DNA of 64,000 bases, taken from positions 372,001 through 436,000 of the forward strand of contig OY978097.1 in NCBI GenBank assembly GCA_963854735.1, in the 5' to 3' direction. Within the stretch, counting starts at the first letter, position 1. Every line of letters starts with the position of its first letter. Shown here piece after piece: positions 33,743 to 45,300 of this stretch. The translations under genes and the position numbers were made by a program. This DNA comes from Marvania coccoides. Its lineage: Eukaryota > Chlorophyta > Trebouxiophyceae > Chlorellales > Chlorellaceae. Below the pieces are notes generated by a model, which was not told where the DNA came from, did no database searches, and was given only the letters and a program-made list of their open reading frames with translations.

Positions 33743-34723
33743 GTAGTGTTGTCGCAACTAGTAGTTGGTAGCAGTGTATAGCAGTACTCTTTTCTTTTTC
33801 TTTTTTCTTTTTACAAGTAGGTGTGTGTGAGTGCGAGATCTGTGTGCCGAGTGTGGTTTGGGTCTTTGTTTGTTTTCTTTCCTCCCACGCTGTTTCCTCT
33901 GATTTGTTGAGACTCGAGACGAGACGAGCTTGCTACTCAAACCCAAGAAGCGCCAAAATTTATTTTTCTTCATTGCAGAGCACCCTAAAAAAATTGGAAT
34001 TCCTTATGATAATGGTGGGAAATTTTAGCGGGCGTCGCTTCCTTCCTTTGCTTTCGAATAATGCGGCAGTGTTGAGGCAGGCCCAGGCCAGCTTGAGGCT
34101 AATTTTTTGATTTCTTTATTTTTGCCATTCTGGCTGGTTCCTTGCTCTCCTTACGAGGCTGTGACGCCTGCATTTTGTTATAGTTCATTCCCTTCCCTTT
34201 AATGCACTGTGCAGTTGTGAGGGTGCCCTTTACTACCCATCTTCATATCATTCAATGCATGAATCAAATTCTTCGAAATCGCACAGCCACCCTATGCAGT
34301 TGCAGTCATGAGGTGCATCTGTATAGCTGTCTTTCTTTTTCCTCTTTTTCTTCCCGTGTTTTCTTCCTTTACGCACGATCACATTTCGTATTTCTCCTCC
34401 TTCTGCCCTTTTTTCTCACTTCTTAAAAGGGCAGCCCCCCCTAGTGGCGCTATCTCTTTTTGCATCCAACTAACTGTCTCTCACCCCCACACGCTCGGTC
34501 ATCCCTGCAAATTCCTTACGTCTCCACTTTTAATTGCCCGATGTTGAATTTTCTCAAAGGGGGCTTGTCTCTTCATAACAACCTCCATGTGTGGACAGAA
34601 TGTAATTGATGTTCTTACCCTTGAGATGGAGAGATATTAAAAGAAATCAGAGTATAGACAGTGGACAAAAATGAAGCGCAGGTATGGACAGGAATTAAGT
34701 AGAATAAAATAAGCGGTTAATAA
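33743..34723. other. Intergenic region between convergent desaturase and LRR/SFI1 genes
   Basis: About 980 bp, T- and CT-rich, presumably long 3' untranslated regions. No coding potential recognised. Confidence 0.5.
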
Positions 34724-37700
34724 TTAAACAATAGAAGTAGTACTCAAAACAGGGCCTCCTTCAAGGGCGCCTCCCCCCCATACCGCACGCCGCTCCACCA
34801 GCTCGGCCAGGCGTTGAGCTTGGCGCAGCGCCTCTCGGGCATCATCTTCAGCCAAGCTCTTCGCCTCAACTGCGTCTCGCCACTCCTGGCGCACCACAGT
34901 GATCTGGCGGCGCAGCCCCGCCGCCTCCAGTTGCAACATCTGCTCAGAAGCTGCCAGCCGCGACACCTGTGCGGCAGATTCCTCTGCGGCCGCCTCCAGC
35001 TTCGCAATTTTCTCCTCCGCAGCATCCAGTTCCTCTTGCATTGCATCGCGCTCCTCCCTTAGGCGCTCGCACACGGCCACCGCAGCCTCAAACCGCTCCA
35101 AAACGTCGGAGGCCTCAGCCTCCAGCTGCGCTCGAGCTGCCTCTGCCGCTGCAGCCCTCGCCTCCGCTGCTGCTGCACGGTCTAGGGCCGCCGCCAACTC
35201 CTCTCCTGTGGACTCAACCTGTGTGAAAGAAGCTTGCGCTGCTTCTTCAGCCTCCCAGCGCGCCTCTCTCTCAGCTTCAAGCGCTTGCTCGGCAGCCGCC
35301 GCCGCTTCCACACTATCCCGCAGCAGCGCATCCCTCTCGGCTGTGATTCGCTCCAGTTGCGCCTCCACCTGCGATTGCTCAGCTTCTGTTTGGGACAGCT
35401 GCGCAGCCAGACCGCTGGCCTCGCTGCTGAGAAAATCTCGAGCGCTGCACAGCGCCTGTGCATCCAGCGATTTCACAGCCACCTCGGACTGCGCCACAGC
35501 CAGAGCGCTCTCCATCTCTTGCACTCGATTACACCATGCTGCGGAGCGCTGCGCTGCCGCCGCTCGCGCCCACCCTCGCAGCATTCGGCTCACCGCCTGC
35601 CGCGCCACCATCTTGCCTCCCCACTCTGCTTTATCAGCAACTGCCTTCTCTTCTGCGATGGCAGCCTTTTCGGCGGCGCGCTGAGACGCCCACGCCCGCC
35701 AGATGCTTAGCACCTCTCGCTGCACCCTCTCCCGTTCAGCAGCAGCGATGGAAACAGCAACGTTGTGGTGTTGCCGCCACCCGGCCCATGCTGCAGTCAG
35801 AACACCCTTGCGGTGCAATCTGGCGAGCGTCACTTCAGCTACAGACAGCTCCACCGTCCGCCGGCAGTGCCGCCGGCAGCCCCGCATCGCCATGCGCAGC
35901 AAAATTACTCGCCTGGCAGCGCCGCCCCGCCTCTCCACTGCAGCCTCCTCTCGCTGGATGACAGCGGTGTCCCGCCACGCGGAGAACGTCGCCTGCAGCG
36001 CCCGAGACTCGCAGTGGGCAGAAGAAAGCAGGGAGAGAGCTTTGCGAGGGAGGACCGCCCCTCGAGTTTTATGTCGCCAATAATTGAACGCAGAGGTCAG
36101 CGCGCGGTGGCGGCGGCACAGGGAAGCTTCGAGAAGCGCGGGGCAGTCGTCTGGGGCCTCGATTTGGCGGTGCAGTGCCGCAGCAATGCTCAGCGCAGCG
36201 AGGGCCCTGCGGGCCAACGCAGCATTTGCTGCGCCCACAGCGGCGCAGCTCATGGCTCTGAACACCGCAGCCTGCCGTGCTTGAGCCTTCCAGCAGCGCA
36301 GCGTGGTGCAGGCGACCGCGCGCTGCCTCTTGGTTTCTAAAATATCGAGGCTGCGAGACCGCTGCGCCGCCTGACGCCAGGCTTTCAGACCTGAGGATGC
36401 CACCCATTTGCAGCGGCGGGTCAGTGCCACGTCCTCCAGCCGCTCCAGCCGTATGCGCCGCTCCTGCTCTGCTTTATAAGCCAGCCAGTGCGATTCCGTC
36501 TGCCTTTCCACGGCAGCCAAGCGAGCCTTGGTGTTCTCCAGCTCGCACAGCAGGCGGTAGGCTTGAGCGCGCTCCTGGAGGAGCTCCTCTTCGAAGGACA
36601 CGGCGATGGAGAGCGCGACGGGCTGCGCTTGCTGGCGCTGCAGCAGTGACGAAAGCTCCCCCTGCTGCTGCTGGTTTTCAGCCTGTAGCACCGCAATCTC
36701 TGCCCCAAAACCACGCAGCGCGGCCCTGTCTTCTTCTGCACCCGTTAGCACTGCATTCAGGTCCCGTCGGAGATCCGCAGAGCGCTCAGCCTCAGCAGCG
36801 AGCGCCTCTTCCGCGCTGGCTGCCGCTTGGTTGGTCTTTTCTAGCCGCTCATACAGCGCCTCCATCTCTTGGTGCGCCGCTTCCGCCTCTTTGCGGTGCC
36901 GCTCCAGGCTGGTTTCAGCGGTTTCTGCTCTCTGCCGTGCCCGCTGCTTCGACTCCGCCAGGGCTTCCGCGCGCTGCTCAGCCTCCTTCAATGCCAGCTT
37001 CAACCACGCGTTCTCTTCCAGCACCAGCGCCTGCTGCGCCGCCAGGTCCATGTTTCTTTTGGCTGCCGCTGATTTTTTGGGCAGCGGCGAATCGTGCCGT
37101 TGCTGCGCTTCCAGGTCTGCTGCGTCCCCACGCAGGGCCTTGAGCAGCTGGTTGTGCAGCTTGCGTACCTGCAATTTATATTTAGAGCGCCGATAGTAGA
37201 CTGTTGGGGAGAAGAAGAAGAGACGGCAACTTATACTGCTGTTATTCGAAATCATTCAATGCGTACCTCCTTTCTTGCAGCTTGAGCGCGGTCGACACCG
37301 TTGCAGCTCCTTCCACCGCTGGGGCTTTCCACCCGCGACAGCCCCGCCATGGTCCCCTCCAGAGCAGCACAGGCAGCTTCCACTGCCAGAGCATACGCTT
37401 CGGCATCCAGACCTCTCAACCCTCCTGCAGCCTGCGCCACCCCCTTGGCCGCCTCGATAACTGAGGCAGTGGATGCTGTGAGCGCCTGGAAGAAAGCAGG
37501 GCGCCACGACGAGGCCCTCTCGCTCTGTCTCGCCCACGTGCTGACAATTTGCGAAAATACCGCAGCCTCCATCCTCTGGACTTCTGCTGTCCCCAGAATC
37601 GCCTTCATGTCCCACAAACTGGCCAATCGTGTCACCGTATCGTGCACGGGCGCTGCTGCCCCGCTTCTCTCGCCGAAAAAGTGTTTTCGATGGAGCTCAC

Positions 37701-38388
37701 GGTGAACGGCAGAAACCTGCAATGCTCGCTGAAGTTTGAGCGCCAGTCGGACGTTGGAAGCGGCAATTTTGACCACGGCATCTTGCAGGGCGCATATCCT
37801 CTCCGCAGCTAGGCGTTCATCAGGCGTCACTGCTCTGCCGTCTAGGAGCGTCAGCTGCTCTCCGAGGTAAGCAATCACGCGGGCGCGGGCGCTGGGGAGT
37901 TCGCACAGCGGGTTGCCTTGCAAGGTAATTGCTGTGAGGTGGGGCAAGGAGCGCAAAGGCGCCAAGCTTTCAAAGAGCGGGAGATGGTTGTCGGCAAGGC
38001 CCAGAGCCCGCAGCTGCGTAAACTGCTGGATGCCCTCCAGGCTGGACAGCCGATTACGCCCGAGGAAGAGTTTCTGCGAGGTGCAAGAAAACAGGGGGGA
38101 TTATTTTGTTGAGGCAATGCACAGGAAGATGTTGGATTATTGGGGATTTTATTGTGTCTTGTGTCTGTCTGGTGCAGAACACGCAGAAAAATGGCATTTG
38201 TATACCTGTACACTGCGAAACGGTTCTGGGATGGAGTCTCCGATGGCCGAGACCGACTGGGAAATGCAGCGAACGCTGGAACCGGCAACCACCGCGGATG
38301 GGAGCTGCGTCGCTAGCGTGACAACGTTATGTTTAGCAGTGCGCATTTTGAGACGCTTGATGGCGTCAGCGCTTGGCTCGGTGGTCAT
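34724..38388 (-). CDS. LRR, coiled-coil and SFI1-like centrin-binding repeat protein
   Basis: Exons 38388-38206, 38073-37267 and 37168-34724, all phase 0, give 1144 aa. The N-terminal ~150 residues are an SDS22-type leucine-rich region (VQKLFLGRNRLSSLEGI, LRALGLADNHLPLFESL, LPHLTAITLQGNPL) closed by an LRR cap with LGEQLTLLDGRAVTPDER. A coiled coil follows (about 330-590). Residues ~590-850 carry spaced W-K/R repeats of SFI1 type: LKAWRQAAQ, LRCWKAQARQ, FNYWRHKTRG, FSAWRDTAV, WAGWRQHHN, WRAWASQRA and LRGWARAAA. A second long coiled coil forms the C-terminus. SFI1 repeats bind centrin in centrosomes and basal-body fibres; LRR plus coiled-coil proteins such as LRRCC1 and CEP97 are centriolar. 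A basal body or centrin-fibre role is inferred. Exact family not identified. Confidence 0.7.
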
Positions 38389-38722
38389 AACCGACGTTTT
38401 TTACCTTCAAATGTTTTGTTTGACATCATGTATTTCACGATCCCGCTGTGCATCAAACATGTTAAATTTATGAAGAAGTAATTTAGCTTGCCAAATTGCT
38501 GAAATCGGCGACATATCGTCAAACAGCTTTCACCTGGTTGAAGAGGCAATCTTTCCACCCGACTTGGAGAAAAATCCCTAAATGCTGGCTAATTTTAGCT
38601 CTCTTGCTCGATATGAAATTATATTAGACACGCGCATTCCACAGATTCTGTTCAAGCAGCATAATTCAGATCTGGGTCGTGGTGGTTGTTGAGCCGTTAC
38701 ATCAGATCTTCCCTTCGACAAA
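38389..38722. promoter_or_regulatory. Shared upstream region of the LRR/SFI1 (minus) and GT49 (plus) genes
   Basis: 334-bp head-to-head interval, AT-rich, no motif recognised. Confidence 0.4.
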
Positions 38723-40175
38723 ATGATGCGCGGGGCAATCACATGTACCCTGGCCCTCGTATTACTCTGTTTAACAGTGAGTTGTCCATAATTAATGCCA
38801 GCAACGCTTCGACCGGGCCTTATTTCGGTGGTGGGTCTATAACATCAACTAACTACCTCTATGCCGCACCCCGCAGGAGCACGCCCACGCAGCTCGGAGC
38901 CTCCCCAACCTGGACATCCTTGTCGAGAAATCAACCTCCCGCACCGCCGCGCCCTCCATCTCCGATGAAAGGTTTCAGGCCTTTGTGGAGGACGCTGCCG
39001 AGTGTGCCGATGACGCCGACCCTTTAATGTCCACAGACGGCAACGACAACGTCTACCACCTGGGCACCAGCAAGGTGGAGGCTCGCTGGGGCAGCACACG
39101 GCAGATCTCAGTCAATGACGTCACCCTGGTGACGCAGCTCGACCGCTCCCGCATCAGCATGCTGCGGGGACAGTGCAAAGCGTGGAGTGGGCCCCTGGTG
39201 GCGGTGGTGTACGCCCCGCTCAAGTACTTTGCGACAGAGGAGAACAAGGCCACGCTCAAGGGGATGAAGGCGGAGCTGGCGGCGCTGCACAAGGTGGCAG
39301 AAGCGTCTAAGAAGTGGTGCACGCTGGACATCATTCTGCTGTCGGAGCTGCGCACTTCTGAAGACGTGTGGGCGTACCCCTACAACGCGAACCGCAACCA
39401 CGCCATCGCGAGGTCGCGCACCCGCCTCGTGCTGCTGCTGGATGTCGACTTCTTGCCCAGCGGCGGACTGCGGGAGTCGCTGCTGGAGCCTGCGGCGTGG
39501 GAAGCAGCCATCGAGACCACCGAGCGCAAGAAGACCGTCATGATCCTCCCTGCATTCGAGACAAAGCAGGAGCTGTCCATCAGCGAGGGGCTCAAGGTGG
39601 CAAAGCAAGCTGCCGCCACCAGTAAAACCTTCTTGAAAGTAATGTACGATGCTGGCGACGTCACCCAATTTGCGCCATTCTACGCGCGCGGTCACAAGTC
39701 CACCAACTACACCCGCTTCTTTGACTCAGAAAAGGCGTACGGCGTGCGGGTGAGCAGCGGGTATGAGCCATATATTATTCTGAGTCGAGTGCAGGTGCCG
39801 TGGTTTGACGAGCGATTCCGAGGCTACGGCTGGGACAAAATCACGCACATTTACCAGATGAACCACACCGGGTTCACGTTTGAGGTGCTGGCCAATGCGT
39901 GGGTAGTGCATCGCCCCCACCAGCCGTCCCCTGCCTACTCTAAAGCCTTCACAGGGCCGGCGTACTCTAAGAAGCACAAGCCCACCGCAGAGCTGAAGAA
40001 GCTCGACAAGCTTGCGGAGCAAATGATGGCGGCGGTGAAGGCGGGGACGTACTCTGAGCACGGAGTAACGACGCTGAGCAAGTGTCGTGATCTCAGCCTG
40101 CTGTACAGCGATGCTGCCGTGCCGCTGCGCAGCAAGAGGCTGGACCCTTCCGTGGCCAGCCTTTCAGTAAACTGA
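38723..40175 (+). CDS. GT49 family glycosyltransferase (LARGE C-terminal / B4GAT1-like)
   Basis: Exons 38723-38776 and 38877-40175 give 450 aa. The start MMRGAITCTLALVLLCLT with a likely AHA cleavage site across the splice is a signal peptide or type II anchor, so the enzyme should act in the ER/Golgi lumen. GT49 features: VTLVTQLDRSRISML and GPLVAVVYAPLKYF near the domain start, NANRNHAIARSRTRLVLLLDVDFLP with the DxD metal motif DVD at residues 207-209, FRGYGWDKITHIYQMNHTGF, and a VVHRPHQPS motif near the end. Animal relatives are glucuronyltransferases of the dystroglycan glycan; algal substrates are unknown. In Chlorophyta such enzymes may decorate cell-wall or secreted glycoproteins (inference). 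Confidence 0.85.
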
Positions 40176-40348
40176 AACCTTTGAAAAAAGACTCGAACTT
40201 GCACTTTTTTAATCGTATTCTATTCTGATGACACAACAACCAATAAAATAGCTAATTGTATTTTATTTGATCATTTTGACTGCTTTCCCCCCTTTTCCCT
40301 CCATTAAACATTCAGTTTTGAAGATAAAACACCGATAAATCTTATGAT

Positions 40349-42120
40349 TTAAGTTTTCTTTGCATCAGAGTAGCCTTCTCTCAATTTCAGCACCAGCGCT
40401 TGCGCCTCCGGCGGCAGCAGCCCCTCGGCCTTGGCCCAGCGCGGCTCCTGCCCCAGAGCCCACACTGGACTGGGAGGCACGTACGCTTGCCCGGTCTCCG
40501 CAAAGCACAGCGCCTGCAGCACCCCCTCCAGCTGATGCTCATCCTCGTCGTCAGCAAAAAATCTGAAGCCGCGCTCAGTCATTGATCCCGGCCGCAGCGC
40601 CGCCCGGTTGTCCTGCCGCCGTCCCTTTTTCCACTGAATCTCCTCCTCCGTGGGCTCTGGCCGCACCAGCGTCACCGTTAGCACTTTGCACCGCTCCCCT
40701 GCTGCATTTGTATCTTCCTCCAAAATCCAGGAACTTTCTTCATGTACCACCACGCTGTATTCCCTCCGTCGGGCCTCCTCCTCGGCATTACGCCAGTACG
40801 TGCGCCGCAGGCTCAGCGCGTTCCGCACAGCAATGGTGAGTTCCCTCTCTCCGACCTCCACTTCCACGTCCTCGCTGTCTATCCAAAACGGCAACTCAGC
40901 TTGCAGCACCACTTCCTCATCCGTCTCAAACAGCGTGTAGGGTGGCTCCAGGCAGCGAGCGCCGTCTGGGTCGCCTGCAAACAGCCGCTGCCACCCCTGC
41001 CCAGCTTCCGCTTTTGGAATCAAAACGGCGCATACGCGGTTGTCCTGCGTGCGCATGATCTCGATGGGCCGGAAAGGGTCCATGCTGCCTGCCAGCCGGC
41101 GGTCGACCAGCGGCGGGGAGTTTTCCGCCTGAATGAGGAGAGCTGCTCGGGAGCATTCGACCACCAGCTCCCGGTCAGCGTAGCCAGTGGGAACCCTGCA
41201 GGCCAGAAACACGGTGGAGGCGGTCTGTGCCCACATGTAGTACCGCGCGATGCGCAGGTCGTACGCCGTCAGCCTGCTCTCGTTTTTCAGCAACGCGTAG
41301 GCAGCATCTTTGAAAGCGCGAACGTCCTGCAGCTCCCGCTCGCTGCGGTGGTTGGGATCCTCCAGCGCCAGGCGCTTTTCGTCCTCGATGCGTTTCTTCT
41401 CCAGCTCCCGCTTGGCCAGGCGCTCCCGCATGTGGTCGGAATTGATGAGCGGCCAGTGCAGCGGCACACCGTCCTTCCAGTGCCGCTTCAGGGTGCAAAA
41501 CTCGCAGATCTGCATGCCGCAGGTCCAGCACTCTTTGGTAGCTGGCCGGCGGCACACCTCGCAGGTCACAACCAGCTGGGTGGCGGGGTTGCAGTGCAGC
41601 CCCAGCGAATCAAACTCATCCAACAAAATGTCCTCTCCGCCCAGCGCCTGGCCAATGGTGGGCCGGATGTAGCGGTATTGCAGCTCTTTGGCCCATGCGT
41701 CGTAGACCTGGCGGCGTTTGGGGTCGGACAGCACCTCGTAGGCGTGCTGGAGAACGCCAAAGGCGGAGGGGTCGCCGCCTTTGTCGGGGTGGCGCTGGCG
41801 GGCCAGGCTGCGGTAGGCCTGCACTCGCAATTATATTTAATGCAGAGGGGTTTGTTTTCAATGATTCTGTGCCCTTAATTTTTGCACGGGAAGATTGCAA
41901 GGAAAATATCGATTGAATACAAAATCGAAAACAATTCCCCACCTTTTTTATATCCTCGCTCTTAGCATTGGGACCCAGCTGCAAGACTGCATACAGCGCA
42001 GTGCCATCCAGATCTTCAACCTGCAGGGAATGCGATTTTGTTTGTGAACATAATTTTGCAAGATGAAAAAAGTGCCGCACATACCTGGTTCCAGGGGTCC
42101 ATCTGCTTGAAGTCACCCAT
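40349..42120 (-). CDS. J-domain protein with zinc-finger and CS (p23-like) domain
   Basis: Exons 42120-42085 (36 nt), 42020-41943 and 41818-40349 give 527 aa. The N-terminus is a DnaJ domain with HPD at residues 48-50 (ARQRHPDKGG) and the helix IV segment EVLSDPKRRQVYD. Next is a Cys/His-rich zinc motif (CEVCRRPATKECWTCGMQ, ICEFCTLKRHW), then a charged helix. Residues ~330-440 look like a CS domain (EVVLQAELPFWIDSEDVEVE, RELTIAVRN), the fold used by p23 and SGT1 co-chaperones of HSP90. The combination suggests a co-chaperone linking HSP70 to HSP90. J-plus-CS proteins occur in ciliated lineages, where axonemal assembly is one possible role, but that is speculation. No specific ortholog recognised. 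Confidence 0.7.
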
Positions 42121-42346
42121 TTTTCTGATCAGTGAATATATGGGCCGTTTAGGCATGGGTATAGAGCATAGACTCGAAAATGTCGATTTTTTTCGGTCAA
42201 CACGAGCAAGCCCTCGCGCGCTTTGCTCTGCTCTCCTCTCGATTTAATAGGAAATTGATCGATCGCATCAACAACCTTAGTTAATTCGACACGATCACAA
42301 CGCCGGTGCGCCTGGCGCCGCGCAAAGCCACTGCGAAAAAATTAAG
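42121..42346. promoter_or_regulatory. Bidirectional promoter between the J/CS protein and SHPRH
   Basis: 226 bp separates the divergent start codons (42120 minus, 42347 plus). The half nearest SHPRH is GC-rich (CGCCGGTGCGCCTGGCGCCG). No known element assigned. Confidence 0.4.
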
Positions 42347-45300
42347 ATGGGTCGTCGCAGGAAAAATCAACCCATCAAAAACACTGGGCCTGTGGAGCGC
42401 CGAGGGGATCTAGCAGAGCTCCAGAGTGTTTTGGGGGCGGTTCCTGAAGCGGACTCGGCGTCTGATTGGGAGGAGCGCGAGGCCATTGAAACCCGCCCCC
42501 GCAAGAAGCAGCGGCGCACAGCTGCGCTCTCCGGAAAGAAAAAACCAGCGGCATCGCAGCGCGCTTTAGCCGACGGCATCCATGCCCTCCACTCCCCTTT
42601 CCAGTTCGCCTGCGTCGCCCTTCTGCTAGAGGAAGTCAGCTCCGAGTTTCAAACCAGCAGGCAAAGGAAGGCAACAATCGCTGCAGCGGGCGCTCGCGTC
42701 CTCATCGAGAGCAGCACAGCCCGCGGCACGATCAACACACCGTCTCCCGACATCGCAGAGGCCCTGGCAGACCTTGCAGCGTGGGGGGAGCTGCGGCTGG
42801 GCCCGCTTTCGATTTCCAGCAGCGGCGATGATCTGGAGGGGTGTTCTATGGACGCTGACGACCCATTTCGCGAGGACACTCCCTCCATGGGCAAGCTCGC
42901 GTTGAGCTTGTCTGACCGGGAGAAGCCAGGCCTGAAAGCCGCGGCCAAGCAGCACTGGCTGACGCTACTCGGCTGGTTGCTGCCTCAGTCCGGTTTAGAC
43001 CCCGAATCTGACGCTCAAGGGTTGGCTGACGACGTGTTTCCCTGCAGCCCCCGCAAGGGTGGCGGGCACGCTGCCGCTGAGGGGCCGCATGCTTTTGACG
43101 CTTCAGAAATTTACGCCGCGGTGAAGCCTTCAGGGAGGGAGCCGGAGCTAGCGATAGCGCTGCCGCAGCTGCGCCCCACGCTGCGGGGGTATCAGCGCCG
43201 TGCTGCGCAGTGGATGGTTGACAGGGAGCTCGGCACCGCCCAGCAGCAGCAGCAAAGCAGCGGCAGCGGCAGCGAGGGGGGTGCGTTGCATCCTTTGTGG
43301 CGGGAAGTGTGGTGTGGGGCGGTGAGTGGGCGGCGGAGGAGTAGCAACGGAGGGGCAGGGCCGTTGCAGCCCAACCGCTGCTTCTACGTCAACCGCTTCA
43401 CTGGAGACATCAGTCTGGATCGGATCCCGGCGCCGCCGCAGCCCAAAGGTGAGTATAGATGCTGTAGCATTGTTTTTTATAAAATACCTTGACGGAGGAA
43501 AACCACCGAGCGACCAATTGAAAAGAGCGTCATTTCTATTCAAGTCTTAGCCTATATGTGGCCCCGAAATTTCTCCGCTGTTCCTTTGTATAGGCGGCAT
43601 CGCCAGCGACGAAATGGGTCTGGGCAAGACCGTGGAGCTGCTGGCCCTCATTCTGGCCAACCCCTACCGTGGCCCGCGCCCCTCTTTTGGCACCCCCGCT
43701 GCCTGCCGCCCCCCCCGAGAACGAATCGACTGCACCTGCGGCTCATTCGACTTGGATCCCCGGGCTGAGGCGGGATACACAGGGATGTGGGTGCAGTGCG
43801 CCGACTGCCTGGCGTGGCAGCACGGCAAGTGCGTGGGCCTGCGCCGCAGCATTGAAGCCGGTGCGTATTTCTGCGGGGAGTGCCTCCGCGCGAAAACGGC
43901 AGTGGATCAAGGCGCGCAGCAGTGTGGCACCACGCTGGTGGTGTGCCCTGCCCCCATTTTGGCGCAGTGGAGGGAGGAGATCGAGCGGCACACCCAGCCG
44001 GGGGCGTTGAAAGTTTTGGTGTATGCAGGCCAGAAGCAGCCTGGGCCGGGGCAGCCGCAGCCCGAGGTTGTGCTGCCTGCTGATTTGGCTGCGGCGGACT
44101 TGGTGCTGACGACGTACGACGTGCTGCGAGAGGATTTGAACTACAAGGCGGATCTGGGCGATACGAGGGGGGAGTACTCGCTGCGGAGGCGGCGGCGGAG
44201 GTTTGAGGTGAGCGGGAAACAAAAACTAAACTAAGACCTCTTGACGCTAGACTAAGCAAGATCATTTTAATCATTTTTGGCATCTAAGCATTAACCCCCC
44301 TTCTTCCCTTTAATACAATATTTTTCAGATCATGGCCACGCCGCTGACCCGGCTGCGGTTCTGGCGCGTGGCGGTGGATGAGGCGCAGCTGGTGGAGAGC
44401 TCCACCGCCAAGGCCACAGCCATGGCGCTCAAACTGCAAACAGAGCACAGGTGGTGCGTGTCAGGCACCCCCCTCTCCCGCGGGCTGGAGGACCTGCAAG
44501 GCCTGATGGCGTTCCTGCAGTACGAGCCCTACGACTCTCGGTTCTGGTGGAAACGCGCCATTCAGGGGCCTTACGAAGCTGGCAGCGCGGCGGGGCGGGC
44601 GCGGCTGCTGGCGCTGCTGCGGCCCTCTGCCGGCGGGGTGCTGTGGCGCTCTGCAAAGGCGGATGTGAAGGACGAGCTGGGCATCCCGCCGCAGCACCAC
44701 CACCTGTCTTCGCTCGCGTTTTCGGCCATTGAGCGTCATTTCTACAACCGCCAACATCAAGACTGTGTGGGCGCGGCGCGCGCCACCCTATCCCACGCCA
44801 CCCTCGCTTCGGCGCAGGCCGCAGCCGCCGCCATGCTGCTGGAGACCGCCGCCGCCAACGCTGCCGCGGCCGAAAACGAAGGAGAGGAGGCAATGCTGCT
44901 GGAGAGCCGCGGCATGGTGGTGGTTGAACCCGCTGCAGGTGGCGGCAGTGGCGGTGGATGTGATTCTGCAAGGGGAGGACGGTTTGAGGACCGGCCGTTG
45001 ACGCAGCGAGAAGAGCACAAACTGCTGCTACCGCTGGTGCGGCTGCGGCAGGCCTGCGTCCACCCTCAAATTGGGGCAGGCGGCATTCGTGCGCTCTCCC
45101 ATGCGCGCGCCCCCATGACCATGCAAGAGGTGCTGGGCGTGCTGCTGGAGAAAGCGCGGGTGGAGGCTGAAGAGGCGCAGCGGGCGCTGCTGGCGTCGCT
45201 CAACGGACTGGCGGGGCTGCTGCTGTTGCAGGGGCACGCCGCTGAGGCGGTGCGCGCGTACCGCGAGGTGCTGGCCACCGTGGAAGCCAACCGAGGGCAC

